A stretch of 64,000 nt of DNA from Paenibacillus nasutitermitis (GTDB taxonomy: Bacteria > Bacillota > Bacilli > Paenibacillales > Paenibacillaceae), in NCBI RefSeq assembly GCF_014641075.1, contig NZ_BMHP01000013.1, positions 1 to 64,000 of the forward strand. The letters are read 5' to 3'. Within the stretch, counting starts at the first letter, position 1. Every line of letters begins with the position of its first letter. A program made the position numbers and the translations under genes. The notes under the pieces are model-generated. The model had not been told where the DNA came from. It saw nothing but the letters and a program-made list of their open reading frames with translations, and searched no databases. Shown here one piece after another: positions 35,387 through 44,555 of this stretch.

Positions 35387-37741
35387 ATGAGCAGGTTCTT
35401 TTTCGGGAAATTCGACAGCAAGAGACCAATCCAAATTCAGGAGAAGTATTACGCCGCAGGAGACGAAGGAGACTCGTGGTACGGAGGCATTGAACCCGGG
35501 GACTATGTATTTATAGTAACGAACTCAAGCGTAATTGCGTTATGGAAAGTAAGAGAATATGGGAATAAAATGAATCCGATTAATCCGGCTGATACAGGTG
35601 TCGTATTTTTCGATGAGGTTAAACAGCTTGCGCAACCGGTACCTGTATCGCAATTTGTTAAGAGTCCCTATTTTAATGTGGACCTTAACCTATTGAATAA
35701 AATTTCGAAATCGACTTTTGGCTGCGGCTTCTTTCCGATTGAAACGACTTCAATATTCCCAAGAGAGCAATGGGATCAGTTATCATTTCAGTCGGAAAGG
35801 CATTTCTTCGTTACGCTAAGTACGCAGCTGCCGCCAATTGTAGAGAATGATGTCATGGTTGTCATTAATAATCTGCAAGAGGCGCGGATAACCGCGTTTT
35901 TGGAATGGAAGGGAGGGCAATCACAGCCTTATCATGGTCTTCGCAAACTGTATGAAGAGAAAAATTCGGAAAATGAACGTTATACGCTCCATGAACTGCT
36001 TGCATTTGCTGAAGAGGAAGCTCCATATAAGCGAAATTATTTAACAAGTGCATTAAATGAGCTTGAAAAACAAGGATATTTTGTGGTTAGCAATCCTGCA
36101 AAACTTTACGATAATATTTTGGTAGGCCGACGTAGAACGCCAATTACGAAACCAGGCCCTACTAGTACGACACAATCATCTGCATTTTCCCCTGAGTCAT
36201 TAGTCGAAGAGGAATGGCCGGAAAATTTTGAGCAGTATCGTACATACGCTGAGCTTCTGGAATTCAGCCCTAACTTAATCTTATATGGCCCTCCGGGAAC
36301 TGGGAAGACGTTTGCGACGAAGAATATCATTGAAGCGTTTGAGTATAAGCAACAAAAACGGTATGTTCCCTTTAATACTGTTGAGAAAGAGGAAAGGGTT
36401 CGTTTCATAACGTTCCATCAATCATACTCTTATGAAGAATTCATTGAAGGGATACGACCTCAATTAGATGATGGATCCGAGCAAGAACGCGGAGGCGGGG
36501 ATATTCACTATAAAGTAGAGTCAGGCGTTCTCAAACAAATGGTTGAAGCTGCATCAACCCAAATCATTAAAGCGGAGTCGCAGCTTTCGGGAATTAGCGG
36601 CACAGAATTAATTCGAACCAATTCAAGGGTCTGGAAAGTTTCTCTTGGTCGTCGCAACGACGATATCATCTACAATCGATGCAAGAGTGAACAACATATT
36701 GCAGTGGACTGGCTGGATCAGTACGACCTTTCAGACAAATCTTATAATGATATATATGCTTTATTAAAAAGCGAAAGAGACGATGATGCACAAAATCCGA
36801 CTATGGACGCCAACACGCTAGACACCATGATAAATCAAATGAATAAAGGTGACTTCGTATTCATTTATGATGGTCCGTGGACGATTCGGGATATTGGCGT
36901 GATTACGGGTGATTATACATTTTTGAAAGGCAGACCATCTCCTCATATTAGGGAGGTTACCTGGCTCAAGGAATTTTCAGAACCGATGGATATTTCCGAT
37001 ATGAATGGCGGTGTCCGTCTTACATTGAAAACAATCTATGAGCTGCCCCGCATTCAAATGTCCGATGTACAAAGGTTGATTGGTGACGTTGATGCTTCTG
37101 CAACAACAATACTAAAAGCTCAGCACGTACAGCAACTACCCTACTATCTAATTATCGACGAAATTAATCGCGGTAATATCTCTAAAATTTTTGGCGAGCT
37201 CATGACCTTGGTTGAAAAGGATAAACGCCAAAACATAAGTACGATTTTGCCTTATTCAAAAAAGCCGTTCACGCTGCCGAGAAATCTATACATTATTGGA
37301 ACAATGAATACGTCAGATCGTTCAATTGCAATGCTGGATACAGCATTAAGAAGACGATTCGTGTTTGTGGAAATTGAGCCGGATTATTCCTTGTTCGATC
37401 AGAACAATGCTAAGGTAGGTTATGTTGAACTCGCGTTACTTCTGAAAAGCATGAACGAGAAAATATCAGAAAAGATAGACCGAGATCATCGTATCGGCCA
37501 TGCTTATTTAATGGATGTACTCACGATCGATGACCTTTACAAGAGTTGGTACTATAAAGTTTTGCCGCTCATATCGGAGTACTTTTATAATGATGTAGCA
37601 TCTATTCAATCTGTGGTGGGGACAAGGTTTATAGAAAAATCCGGAAGCTTCCGATTTTTGAGTACTTTGCCTTCGAGCCCTGAAACAATATCGGAGTTTG
37701 AAAAAGCTTTAGTGAGCCTGTATAAAGGATCAGAGGCATGA
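35387..37741 (+). CDS. mcrB: McrB-type AAA+ GTPase with N-terminal and internal PUA/EVE-like segments
   Basis: 784 aa. The NTPase core has Walker A GPPGTGKT (about 301-308), FITFHQSYSYEEFIEG, IIDEINRGNISKIFGEL near 588 and the McrB signature GTMNTSDRSIAMLD near 638, followed by LRRRF. Residues 1-150 (GDYVFIVTNSSVIALWKV) may bind modified DNA. Between Walker A and B, residues about 414-555 form an insertion starting RVWKVSLGRRNDD and containing GDFVFIYDGPWTIRDIGVI, reminiscent of EVE/PUA base-reading domains. McrBC is a type IV restriction enzyme that cuts DNA carrying modified bases in a GTP-dependent manner. ATG 35387 follows AAGGAGTTAAG. The stop overlaps mcrC by 4 nt (ATGA). Confidence 0.88.
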   Translation: MSRFFFGKFDSKRPIQIQEKYYAAGDEGDSWYGGIEPGDYVFIVTNSSVIALWKVREYGNKMNPINPADTGVVFFDEVKQLAQPVPVSQFVKSPYFNVDLNLLNKISKSTFGCGFFPIETTSIFPREQWDQLSFQSERHFFVTLSTQLPPIVENDVMVVINNLQEARITAFLEWKGGQSQPYHGLRKLYEEKNSENERYTLHELLAFAEEEAPYKRNYLTSALNELEKQGYFVVSNPAKLYDNILVGRRRTPITKPGPTSTTQSSAFSPESLVEEEWPENFEQYRTYAELLEFSPNLILYGPPGTGKTFATKNIIEAFEYKQQKRYVPFNTVEKEERVRFITFHQSYSYEEFIEGIRPQLDDGSEQERGGGDIHYKVESGVLKQMVEAASTQIIKAESQLSGISGTELIRTNSRVWKVSLGRRNDDIIYNRCKSEQHIAVDWLDQYDLSDKSYNDIYALLKSERDDDAQNPTMDANTLDTMINQMNKGDFVFIYDGPWTIRDIGVITGDYTFLKGRPSPHIREVTWLKEFSEPMDISDMNGGVRLTLKTIYELPRIQMSDVQRLIGDVDASATTILKAQHVQQLPYYLIIDEINRGNISKIFGELMTLVEKDKRQNISTILPYSKKPFTLPRNLYIIGTMNTSDRSIAMLDTALRRRFVFVEIEPDYSLFDQNNAKVGYVELALLLKSMNEKISEKIDRDHRIGHAYLMDVLTIDDLYKSWYYKVLPLISEYFYNDVASIQSVVGTRFIEKSGSFRFLSTLPSSPETISEFEKALVSLYKGSEA

Positions 37742-39009
37742 ACAAGAAAATCCTGACAGTCTTTGAGGATAGGTACTCCCAACAACAATTAACGGATGTT
37801 CAGAAAAAAGAATTATTATCTCTGGAACCACTATGGGGAAAGCAAAATCTCATCCTCAGAGCAGATGATCGACTGCTCCTGCGTAAGTATGTTGGATTCA
37901 TCGCGACACCATCACTTCAAATTCAAATTCTGCCTAAATTATTTGAAGATGCCGTGTCCGTAGAGGATGTCGAAGAAGAGAAGTTTCTATCGGGTAGCAT
38001 GCTGTTTCGCTTGCTGGCGTCCAGCGGATTTCTCTCGGTCAAAGATATTCCGAATCCGCAACAAATTGCGGCGATGAATGGGGATTTGCTAGAGATCTTT
38101 ATTAACTTATTTGTATCGAAGTTTTTGGACTTATTCAATAAGCAAATCTATCGGCAGTACAAAGAACAAGAAGAAAACATGGTCACGGTCAAAGGCAGAA
38201 TTTTATTCCAACAACAGCTGCTACGGAATGGTGTGTTTAAACACAAGCATTATGTCGGTTATCAGGAGTTTACGGAAAACAACGTACTGAACCAGATCTT
38301 CAAAATGACCATGCTTTCTCTTCGCACATTAACTAAGAGCGAAGAAAATAAGAAGAACTTAAACATTGCAGTTTTGATGCTTGAGGATATATCAGTTGTG
38401 CGATTAAGTGAGACATTGTTTCGTCAAGTTCGGTTCAATCGATTGAATGCGTCCTATCGTCCCGTATTCGAGCTAGCAAGGATGTTCTATCATAACAGAC
38501 AGCCAGGTGTGCATGCAGGAGATGAACGTACTTTTACATTCCTTGTTCCGTTAAATCAGTTATTCGAATATTCCCTGTATCAGTGGCTTCAAGAGGATCT
38601 ATCGTCTGAAGGAATGGAAGTGAATTACCAGAAACCACAACGTTACTTGGATGCACAGAATAACGTATTTTTATTAAAACCTGATATAACCATTCAGTCA
38701 GGATCCAATATTCAAATCATCGTGGATGCTAAATATAAAAATCCAGTGAGCGATTCAAAGGTTGACTTATCTGAGTCGGATGTTTATCAAATGCTCGCTT
38801 ATGCTGTGAGATATCAATGCAACCGGCTGTATCTGGTTTATCCTATGTTTCGTAGCAATAAAGAATTGAAAAATCCGCTGGCTACTTATGTCATTCAGAA
38901 TGGAGCTGAGAATATCTATATCAGTGCTTTTCATATTGACATTTCTCAAGAAGATTTAACTTCTGCGAAAAGAGATATCGTTCAAGCGGTGATTAATGCA
39001 ATTTATTAG
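37738..39009 (+). CDS. mcrC: McrC nuclease subunit
   Basis: 423 aa. The N-terminal region (LLLRKYVGFIATPSLQIQILPKLF) is the McrB-binding beta domain of the family. The C-terminal PD-(D/E)XK nuclease has LLKPDITIQ near 313 and IIVDAKYKNP near 329, then ESDVYQMLAYA with the conserved Gln. It overlaps mcrB by 4 nt and is followed by a terminator at 39084. Together the pair should form a type IV restriction complex. Confidence 0.9.
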   Translation: MNKKILTVFEDRYSQQQLTDVQKKELLSLEPLWGKQNLILRADDRLLLRKYVGFIATPSLQIQILPKLFEDAVSVEDVEEEKFLSGSMLFRLLASSGFLSVKDIPNPQQIAAMNGDLLEIFINLFVSKFLDLFNKQIYRQYKEQEENMVTVKGRILFQQQLLRNGVFKHKHYVGYQEFTENNVLNQIFKMTMLSLRTLTKSEENKKNLNIAVLMLEDISVVRLSETLFRQVRFNRLNASYRPVFELARMFYHNRQPGVHAGDERTFTFLVPLNQLFEYSLYQWLQEDLSSEGMEVNYQKPQRYLDAQNNVFLLKPDITIQSGSNIQIIVDAKYKNPVSDSKVDLSESDVYQMLAYAVRYQCNRLYLVYPMFRSNKELKNPLATYVIQNGAENIYISAFHIDISQEDLTSAKRDIVQAVINAIY

Positions 39010-39083
39010 AAAATATTGAGTCATGACGTGGATGGATGGCGCAACTACAACAAGAAAAAAAACCAATAGCATACAATTGTTAG

Positions 39084-39114
39084 GCATCTCAAATTGTTTG
39101 AGGTGCTTTTATTT
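39084..39114 (+). terminator. Intrinsic terminator after mcrC
   Basis: GCATCTCAAA (39084-39093) pairs with TTTGAGGTGC (39097-39106) and is followed by TTTTATTT. It closes the helicase-McrBC operon. Confidence 0.85.
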
Positions 39115-39628
39115 ATATTGGCTCTTCTATTCGTTATTTTGATGAATTAAAACTCAGAGTGCAGTAGTCACGAACATTCGTGGTGTCCGTACCTATGCTC
39201 GCACGCCGGTTCATAACGTTGTCTGTGTGATCCCGGTCAGAATCTATCGAACCTGTGATAGAGTCCGGTTGCGGGTCGTTCCTGCAGTTGTACCTGGGGG
39301 AGGATGGAGATGGAGTTGAGGTGATTTGCTGATGTATGTATTAGGGCGATGGATCGGAAAGGTTTGCAATTGAACCGATTTACAGCAGAAACGAGTTCGC
39401 CTGCGTAATCGAACGTATTTTCGCTGACAGCCTGCCGGTAGTTCAGTGCGTTATACTCTTAATACCTAGTGGTTATTATTAACACTCTATCCTCATCTTG
39501 CAAAAGTTTGTATAATGAACAAGTAGGTAAAAATACCCAGAAGTCTTATTCATAGCTATGAAACACTCGAATAATGGCGTTTTCACAATCTAGTAAACAA
39601 TTTTATTTGAAAAAGTGGAGGTATTTAC
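39115..39628. other. Non-coding or decayed stretch with two LexA-like palindromes
   Basis: No supported gene here. CACGAACATTCGTG (39169-39182) is a perfect 14-bp palindrome. CGAACGTATTTTCG (39410-39423), followed by CTGACA, resembles an SOS box with one mismatch and matches the site at 1831. GTATAATG near 39510 could be a -10 element for the small genes downstream. Confidence 0.3.
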
Positions 39629-39821
39629 ATGGTCGGTATCATCGAATGCTCCAATTACGGTCAGAAGAATAAAGTAGAAGCCGATAAACTCAAGTTAGCT
39701 GTTTGTGGATCGTGCAAGGAGAGTTTGCTCGAAACCGAGAATCTTCCACTTGTATAAAGCGATTAGCGTTCATATCACGGATGAGCATCGACAACAGACT
39801 GATCAATTCTTTGCACGATAA
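39629..39821 (+). pseudogene. Small zinc-ribbon protein, frameshifted
   Basis: ATG 39629 follows GTGGAGG. The first frame (42 aa) has IIECSNYGQKNKV and VCGSCKESL, resembling a CxxC...CxxC zinc ribbon in which the second Cys of the first pair is Tyr. It stops at 39757, but the next frame continues directly with KAISVHITDEHRQQTDQFF to a stop at 39821, so a one-base indel near 39752-39757 probably truncated a longer protein. Confidence 0.45.
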
Positions 39822-39857
39822 TTTTCCTGATATGTTTACCAAAAAGGAGTGGTCTTA

Positions 39858-40293
39858 ATGAACGGTTTATTCGACAATTTAAAACACTAGGGATTACAAA
39901 CCCGGTTACGACTACCATGCTCGAATATTTGATGTTGCAACAGCCAATTGAAGGCGTAGAACAGCTCAAGCTGGAGCTTGCCGACGAAAGATTAACCATT
40001 AGCGGACGAACGAAAAAATTACTCGTCCCGATTCCGTTTACGATCGCGCTGAAACCGAAGGAGATGGATAAGCGGCTGCTTCATTTTGAAGGAGTGACCT
40101 TCCGCCGGCCGAGATCGAGTCTGTAAAACGCAAGGTTTTGAATCGGCCGCCGCGGCCGCCGTTCATTTCTTATGTGCAAAGTATAGTCACCTTTGATTTG
40201 AATGGTTTGGATGTCGTACCAAAGGTGCCGGTCGGCTCCATTCATGGGATTGAAATCAAAGAGGACAAGCTGTGGGTGAGGATAGGGCTCTAA
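39858..40293 (+). pseudogene. Unknown gene with at least two frameshifts
   Basis: Starts MNGLFDN, then shifts in the A-run near 39890 into TLGITNPVTTTMLEYLMLQQ and LADERLTISGRTKKLLVPIP. A second shift near 40100 leads to PPAEIESVKRKVLNRPPRPP, then VPVGSIHGIEIKEDKLWVRI and TAA at 40291-40293. The three parts read as one beta-rich protein of about 145 residues. The family was not recognised. No gene was seen between 40294 and 40551. Confidence 0.5.
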
Positions 40294-40551
40294 TCTGTAC
40301 CGATGCCTTAAAATAATTCTAAGTGTGCCAGCTGCAGAATACAAATGGCAACGCATCCTGATATTCCGTGCTATCCATCTCAGCACGCCCAACTATTTTG
40401 TGCGGCTGATTAAAGGGGCTCCTGATTGATCAAGTATGGGGTTTATACATTAAGCCCGGCGAATGCAATAAGGAACTAGCGCTTAAGCTCCCTCACGGAT
40501 ATCATGAGAAAATCCATAGAGGAAATGATTTGAAGGAAAGCAGTCTGTTGA

Positions 40552-41278
40552 ATGACCAATGTCGCAGATAAACATGGATTGAGCTGTCATTCAATCATTG
40601 AAAAAGCGATCGAATTTGGCGCCTATTCACATCGAAATCAGACGCGAAAAGGGACAGAAATTCCATATATCAGTCATCCGTATGCGGTCGGAATGATTTT
40701 GCTGAAAGCAGGTTGTAACGAGGAAGTTGTAGCTGCCGGGATCCTGCATGATACGCTTGAGGATACCGAGACGACCGATGAACAATTGCGTGCGCTGTTC
40801 GGCCCCGTTGTTCTTGGAACTGTTCAGGGCTGCTCTGAACCCGATAAAGGAGCCATTTGGGGGGAGAGAAAACAGCACACGCTGGAGGTTCTGAAAACGT
40901 CCAATCTGGCCATTCGTCAGGTGTCTTGTGTCTTGTGCAGATAAGCTGCACAATATACGCTCAATCAGACGGGATTTGGAGCAGTATAGCGAAGAGACGT
41001 GGAAGCGATTCAAACGGGGACGTGAGAGCCAGCAATGGTATTACACTGGGCTAATTGAAAGTCTTGGATACGCATCGCGATTTCCGCTCTTAGATGAGTT
41101 GCAAGATGAGATAGAGCAAGTTTTTGGAGCCAAGTTGACGCAACCGGGGTGGAGTAAACTTCGAAAAACCAGAAGTTTATTGATCTGGCTTTTGAAACTG
41201 CGTATGGCAACCTATGTGATATTGAAGAGCGGAAGCCCAAGTCGTACTCATGAGCGCATTAAACATGTATCCTTCTGA
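40552..41278 (+). pseudogene. HD-domain phosphohydrolase (SpoT-like), broken by a 7-bp tandem duplication
   Basis: The first frame (130 aa) carries FGAYSHRNQTRKGTEIPYI, HPYAVGMIL and the metal-binding HDTLEDTETT near residue 66, as in the RelA/SpoT hydrolase and HD phosphohydrolase families. A perfect tandem duplication of GTGTCTT (40921-40927, 40928-40934) shifts the frame. Removing one copy joins LAIRQVS to CADKLHNIRSIRRDLEQ, the expected continuation with the second metal-binding ADKLHN motif, which runs to 41278. The last 50 residues are less typical. As written, the protein lacks the C-terminal part of its active site. Confidence 0.8.
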
Positions 41279-41514
41279 GGTTTTTCATCGTTTCAAGCGT
41301 GGTATTAAACGCGGGTTGTTATAAAAGAAACTAAACTTGCGGACTTCAATTATTTTAAGGTTCGTTTTATATAGGAACAACCATTCGGTGACAAGTAGAG
41401 GTCAAATGGTCGTGTCATAATTAAGGAAGAAGTGGAAGTAGACTCGGAGAAAAATTTGATTCTCAAATCCAAAATTATCAAAATTTATCTTATTATGCGG
41501 CCAGGAGATGTTGT

Positions 41515-41622
41515 ATGCGGCTCAACAAATTAGATTTCTCGCTCGTGGAGGAGGCATCGTTTTGGTCGGAAAATAACTATCCGCATTATGAGTTAAAGAA
41601 ATGTGGTAAGTGCAAGCCGTAA
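41515..41622 (+). CDS. Possible 35-aa peptide
   Basis: ATG 41515 follows CCAGGAGATG and reads MRLNKLDFSLVEEASFWS, ending in KKCGKCKP. It could be a gene remnant. The remainder of 41279-41846 shows no supported gene. Confidence 0.2.
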   Translation: MRLNKLDFSLVEEASFWSENNYPHYELKKCGKCKP

Positions 41623-41846
41623 ATACAACGAGCAGCAATAATGAAGAACTTCAGGGAGGTTACAGCCGCGATAAATAATAATGATGATTTGCGTGAGTTC
41701 GTTTACGGTAGATTGCGTAAGTACTGTTAATAAAAAAACTTCAACACCAAGGGTATCGTCAACGTGGTATCTCAAATGAGATAGTAAGCGTCGTCGTGCA
41801 TATGACCGCAGTAGCAACTGAATTGAAAGGGGAGAGCTCAGCTAAG

Positions 41847-43385
41847 ATGGACATGTCAGTTATGCGCCAAGTGCCTGAAGCCATTTATCTTTCCACACAA
41901 GATACAAAATACTATCGTGCAATTTTAAGATACATGTATGAGCAGCATCGTATTTTTAATAACGATGTTCTACCAATTGAAATCCTCAGCTATCTTCAGC
42001 AATACCCGGAGTTTGGGGATTACACGATGGAGAAACTTGAAGGCGATTTATCCGTCCTCGTAGGCAATAAAAATCTAATATTAAATCAAGACAATACGGA
42101 CGCTGCGACGCTTGAAGAACTCATAAAAAACAGGAAAACGTATTCATTGACGGAGTACACAATCGAGTTGGAAAAAACGCTTATTTTTTTGGAAAAAAAG
42201 CTTAATCGAATTCGCGGCGGTTCCCTCGACAAAAATTTAACAGAACGTTTGTACAATGCCCTTATCCGCGTAAACAGTTTTTCTGTCGCAACGGATTTGG
42301 ATACTAAGGACCTTGAAGACCTTTATGCTGCATGGGACGAACTGTATGAACGTTTCACGAAACTGGATAATGATGCGTCCGATTACTTGAATCACATTAG
42401 TGGTGATAAACTCGATAGCAAAATGGAGACTGATGCTTTTATTGTGTTTAAGAATCAATTCCGTTCCTACTTAACGGACTTCATTGTTGAACTCAACCGG
42501 AATTCTCCATCTATTATCAATATCATCACCCGAATTTCGGAGAAAAAAATCGAGTCGATTATTACGCAGCTCATTCGCTACAAAAAAACTATCCCAACAA
42601 CTGCCGTAGTATCAGACCTAGAATATACAGAGACCTTCTTTGATGTTTGGATAGGCATCCGCAACTGGTTTATCGCAAACGGAACAAAGCCGAGCAAGGC
42701 CTATCAAATGGAAGTGCGTACTCGAGACGCCATCAGCAAAATGTCCAAGCTCGCTCATTTTCATGCGGAGCGGCAATTCGTTAAAAAGAGCCGCGTGACC
42801 GAATTTTTGCGACTGGCGGATATGGCGCACGCTTCAACGCTTGACGAAGCGCACAAAATTTTTTCTTATCTGTTTGGATTTGAAGGCATTCAGCATTTTA
42901 AACTCGCAAGAAAACCATCGGATAGAAATGACGGAACGGTTTGGGACTTTGAGCCCGACGAAGTAGATGTGACGTACCGGGTGAGACCGACCGGCGAAAC
43001 GCAAACGAAGCGAAATCTTAAGCTAACCAAAGTCACGCAGGAACAACTCGAAGAGCTGCGGTTAATGAAAGAACGACTGGCATACGAAGAAAGCGTGCTC
43101 TTAGAACTGGTCAGCCAGCCCTATCTCGTTATAAAAGAAATGGACATGGTCGAACCATTTGTACGCAGGGCACTTCTTGATTGGATTAATGCGGCTTTGC
43201 TTAATGAAATCGGTTTTGGCGTCTACGAAGGTTCTACAGAGCTTGGCGTTAAATTTAAGCTCCACATTCTGGGCAAAGAAAACGTCGAAATGCGATGTAC
43301 AGATGGTAACCTTTCGTTACCAGATTTTCAATTGACATTTACAGAGGTGAAAGTACGTGAAAAAGCCCTCGCAGGAGTTTCTTGA
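41847..43385 (+). CDS. jetA: Wadjet type II JetA (DUF2397/TIGR02677-like), MukF-like kleisin
   Basis: About 512 aa. The start MDMSVMRQVPEAIYLSTQDTKYYRAILRYMY and helical body fit the first subunit of type II Wadjet. ATG 41847 has AAAGGGGAG upstream, though at 12 nt; in-frame GTG 41796 and ATG 41802 are alternatives without a clear site. Wadjet is an SMC-like complex that extrudes and cleaves circular plasmid DNA; JetA is the kleisin that bridges the ATPase heads. The gene overlaps jetB by 29 nt. Confidence 0.85.
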   Translation: MDMSVMRQVPEAIYLSTQDTKYYRAILRYMYEQHRIFNNDVLPIEILSYLQQYPEFGDYTMEKLEGDLSVLVGNKNLILNQDNTDAATLEELIKNRKTYSLTEYTIELEKTLIFLEKKLNRIRGGSLDKNLTERLYNALIRVNSFSVATDLDTKDLEDLYAAWDELYERFTKLDNDASDYLNHISGDKLDSKMETDAFIVFKNQFRSYLTDFIVELNRNSPSIINIITRISEKKIESIITQLIRYKKTIPTTAVVSDLEYTETFFDVWIGIRNWFIANGTKPSKAYQMEVRTRDAISKMSKLAHFHAERQFVKKSRVTEFLRLADMAHASTLDEAHKIFSYLFGFEGIQHFKLARKPSDRNDGTVWDFEPDEVDVTYRVRPTGETQTKRNLKLTKVTQEQLEELRLMKERLAYEESVLLELVSQPYLVIKEMDMVEPFVRRALLDWINAALLNEIGFGVYEGSTELGVKFKLHILGKENVEMRCTDGNLSLPDFQLTFTEVKVREKALAGVS

Positions 43386-44553
43386 GTGCATCCATCAACT
43401 ACTCGATAATTTTTGGATTGTACGAAAAGATAATCCGGAATTGTTTTATGAAATAAAGAAAAACGAAGGCGCTTTACGCGATTATTTTAAAGATTATTTC
43501 CGCTTTAAGCTGGTCTTGGGTGCGGATTTCGCAAAGCTTGAAAAATTTCAAATTACACCGCAAGCGGCAAACGGTATCTCTGATTTCAGGGAAACAAAAG
43601 ACTATGTCATGTTTTACTGTATACTTGCATTCCTCGATGGCAAAACGTCGAAGCAATTTACTCTATCTGATGTATGCCAAGCTGTTGCTTCTTATTATCC
43701 CCGAAGCGGGACGGATAGCAGTTTAGTGGATTCTTCTCTAACACTGACTTGGAAAGGCAACGATGGTTACCGCAATCGTTTATCGCTCGTTCGCGCTTTA
43801 AAAGAAACGGTTCGTCGATGCTTAATCGAAGTCGTCGATAAAAACATCGAAGATTTCCAAGACAAAGAAACCGGAGATGCTTTGCTTCGCTCTACCGGAC
43901 TCGTGAAATATTTTATGCGCAACATCAATTTTGGGCTAGAAACAAAGATGACCCTTCACGATGTCATGTCGTTGCAAGAGATGCAAGAACGCGAGCTGGG
44001 CATCGAAAGAAAACACGTCTTGTACCGTAAACTGTTTTTAGAACCTGCCATGTACAAATACGAGGTGCCTCAAGCGGATTTTGAGTACCTTCAGCAATAT
44101 GGGCGTTATCTTAATGAACACGCCGAAACCTACTATGAAATGAACCTTGATGTTTACGACGCCAGTGCCTTTTTGGTGAGAGATAGTGTCGGCACGTTCC
44201 GTAAATTTTTCCCCGCAAGTAATTCGGAAGCCAATTTGGTTATCCAATTCGCGAGTTTGCTTCGGTTAAAAATCATAGATAATGATGATGCACTCGCAGA
44301 GCAAAAAGACGGCACTGTCGTTTTGACCCCTACGGATTTGGATATGATGTGCCGGCACTTGGTTGGCGAGCACAGCCATACGTGGACAAGCAGCTTAAAA
44401 GGCATGAGCATTCCCGAAATCAAAAAAAGTATTGTAAATACACTAATGGATTGGAAATTAGCCGAAGTTACGAAGGATAGCGAACTCAAACTTTACGACG
44501 TTATCGGTCGTTTTTTTGAAAAATCGAAAGAAGAGAGCTCGAAGGGAGCTTAA
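43357..44553 (+). CDS. jetB: Wadjet type II JetB (DUF2398/TIGR02678-like)
   Basis: 398 aa from GTG 43357 (KKPSQEFLECIHQLLDNF), preceded by AGAGGTG inside jetA. Winged-helix-type helical text such as DYVMFYCILAFLDGK and SLVRALKETVRRCLIEV fits the MukE-like KITE subunit, which contacts the kleisin and DNA. The stop is 2 nt before jetC. Identification rests on family style and on the four-gene order. Confidence 0.85.
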   Translation: MKKPSQEFLECIHQLLDNFWIVRKDNPELFYEIKKNEGALRDYFKDYFRFKLVLGADFAKLEKFQITPQAANGISDFRETKDYVMFYCILAFLDGKTSKQFTLSDVCQAVASYYPRSGTDSSLVDSSLTLTWKGNDGYRNRLSLVRALKETVRRCLIEVVDKNIEDFQDKETGDALLRSTGLVKYFMRNINFGLETKMTLHDVMSLQEMQERELGIERKHVLYRKLFLEPAMYKYEVPQADFEYLQQYGRYLNEHAETYYEMNLDVYDASAFLVRDSVGTFRKFFPASNSEANLVIQFASLLRLKIIDNDDALAEQKDGTVVLTPTDLDMMCRHLVGEHSHTWTSSLKGMSIPEIKKSIVNTLMDWKLAEVTKDSELKLYDVIGRFFEKSKEESSKGA

Positions 44554-44555
44554 CT

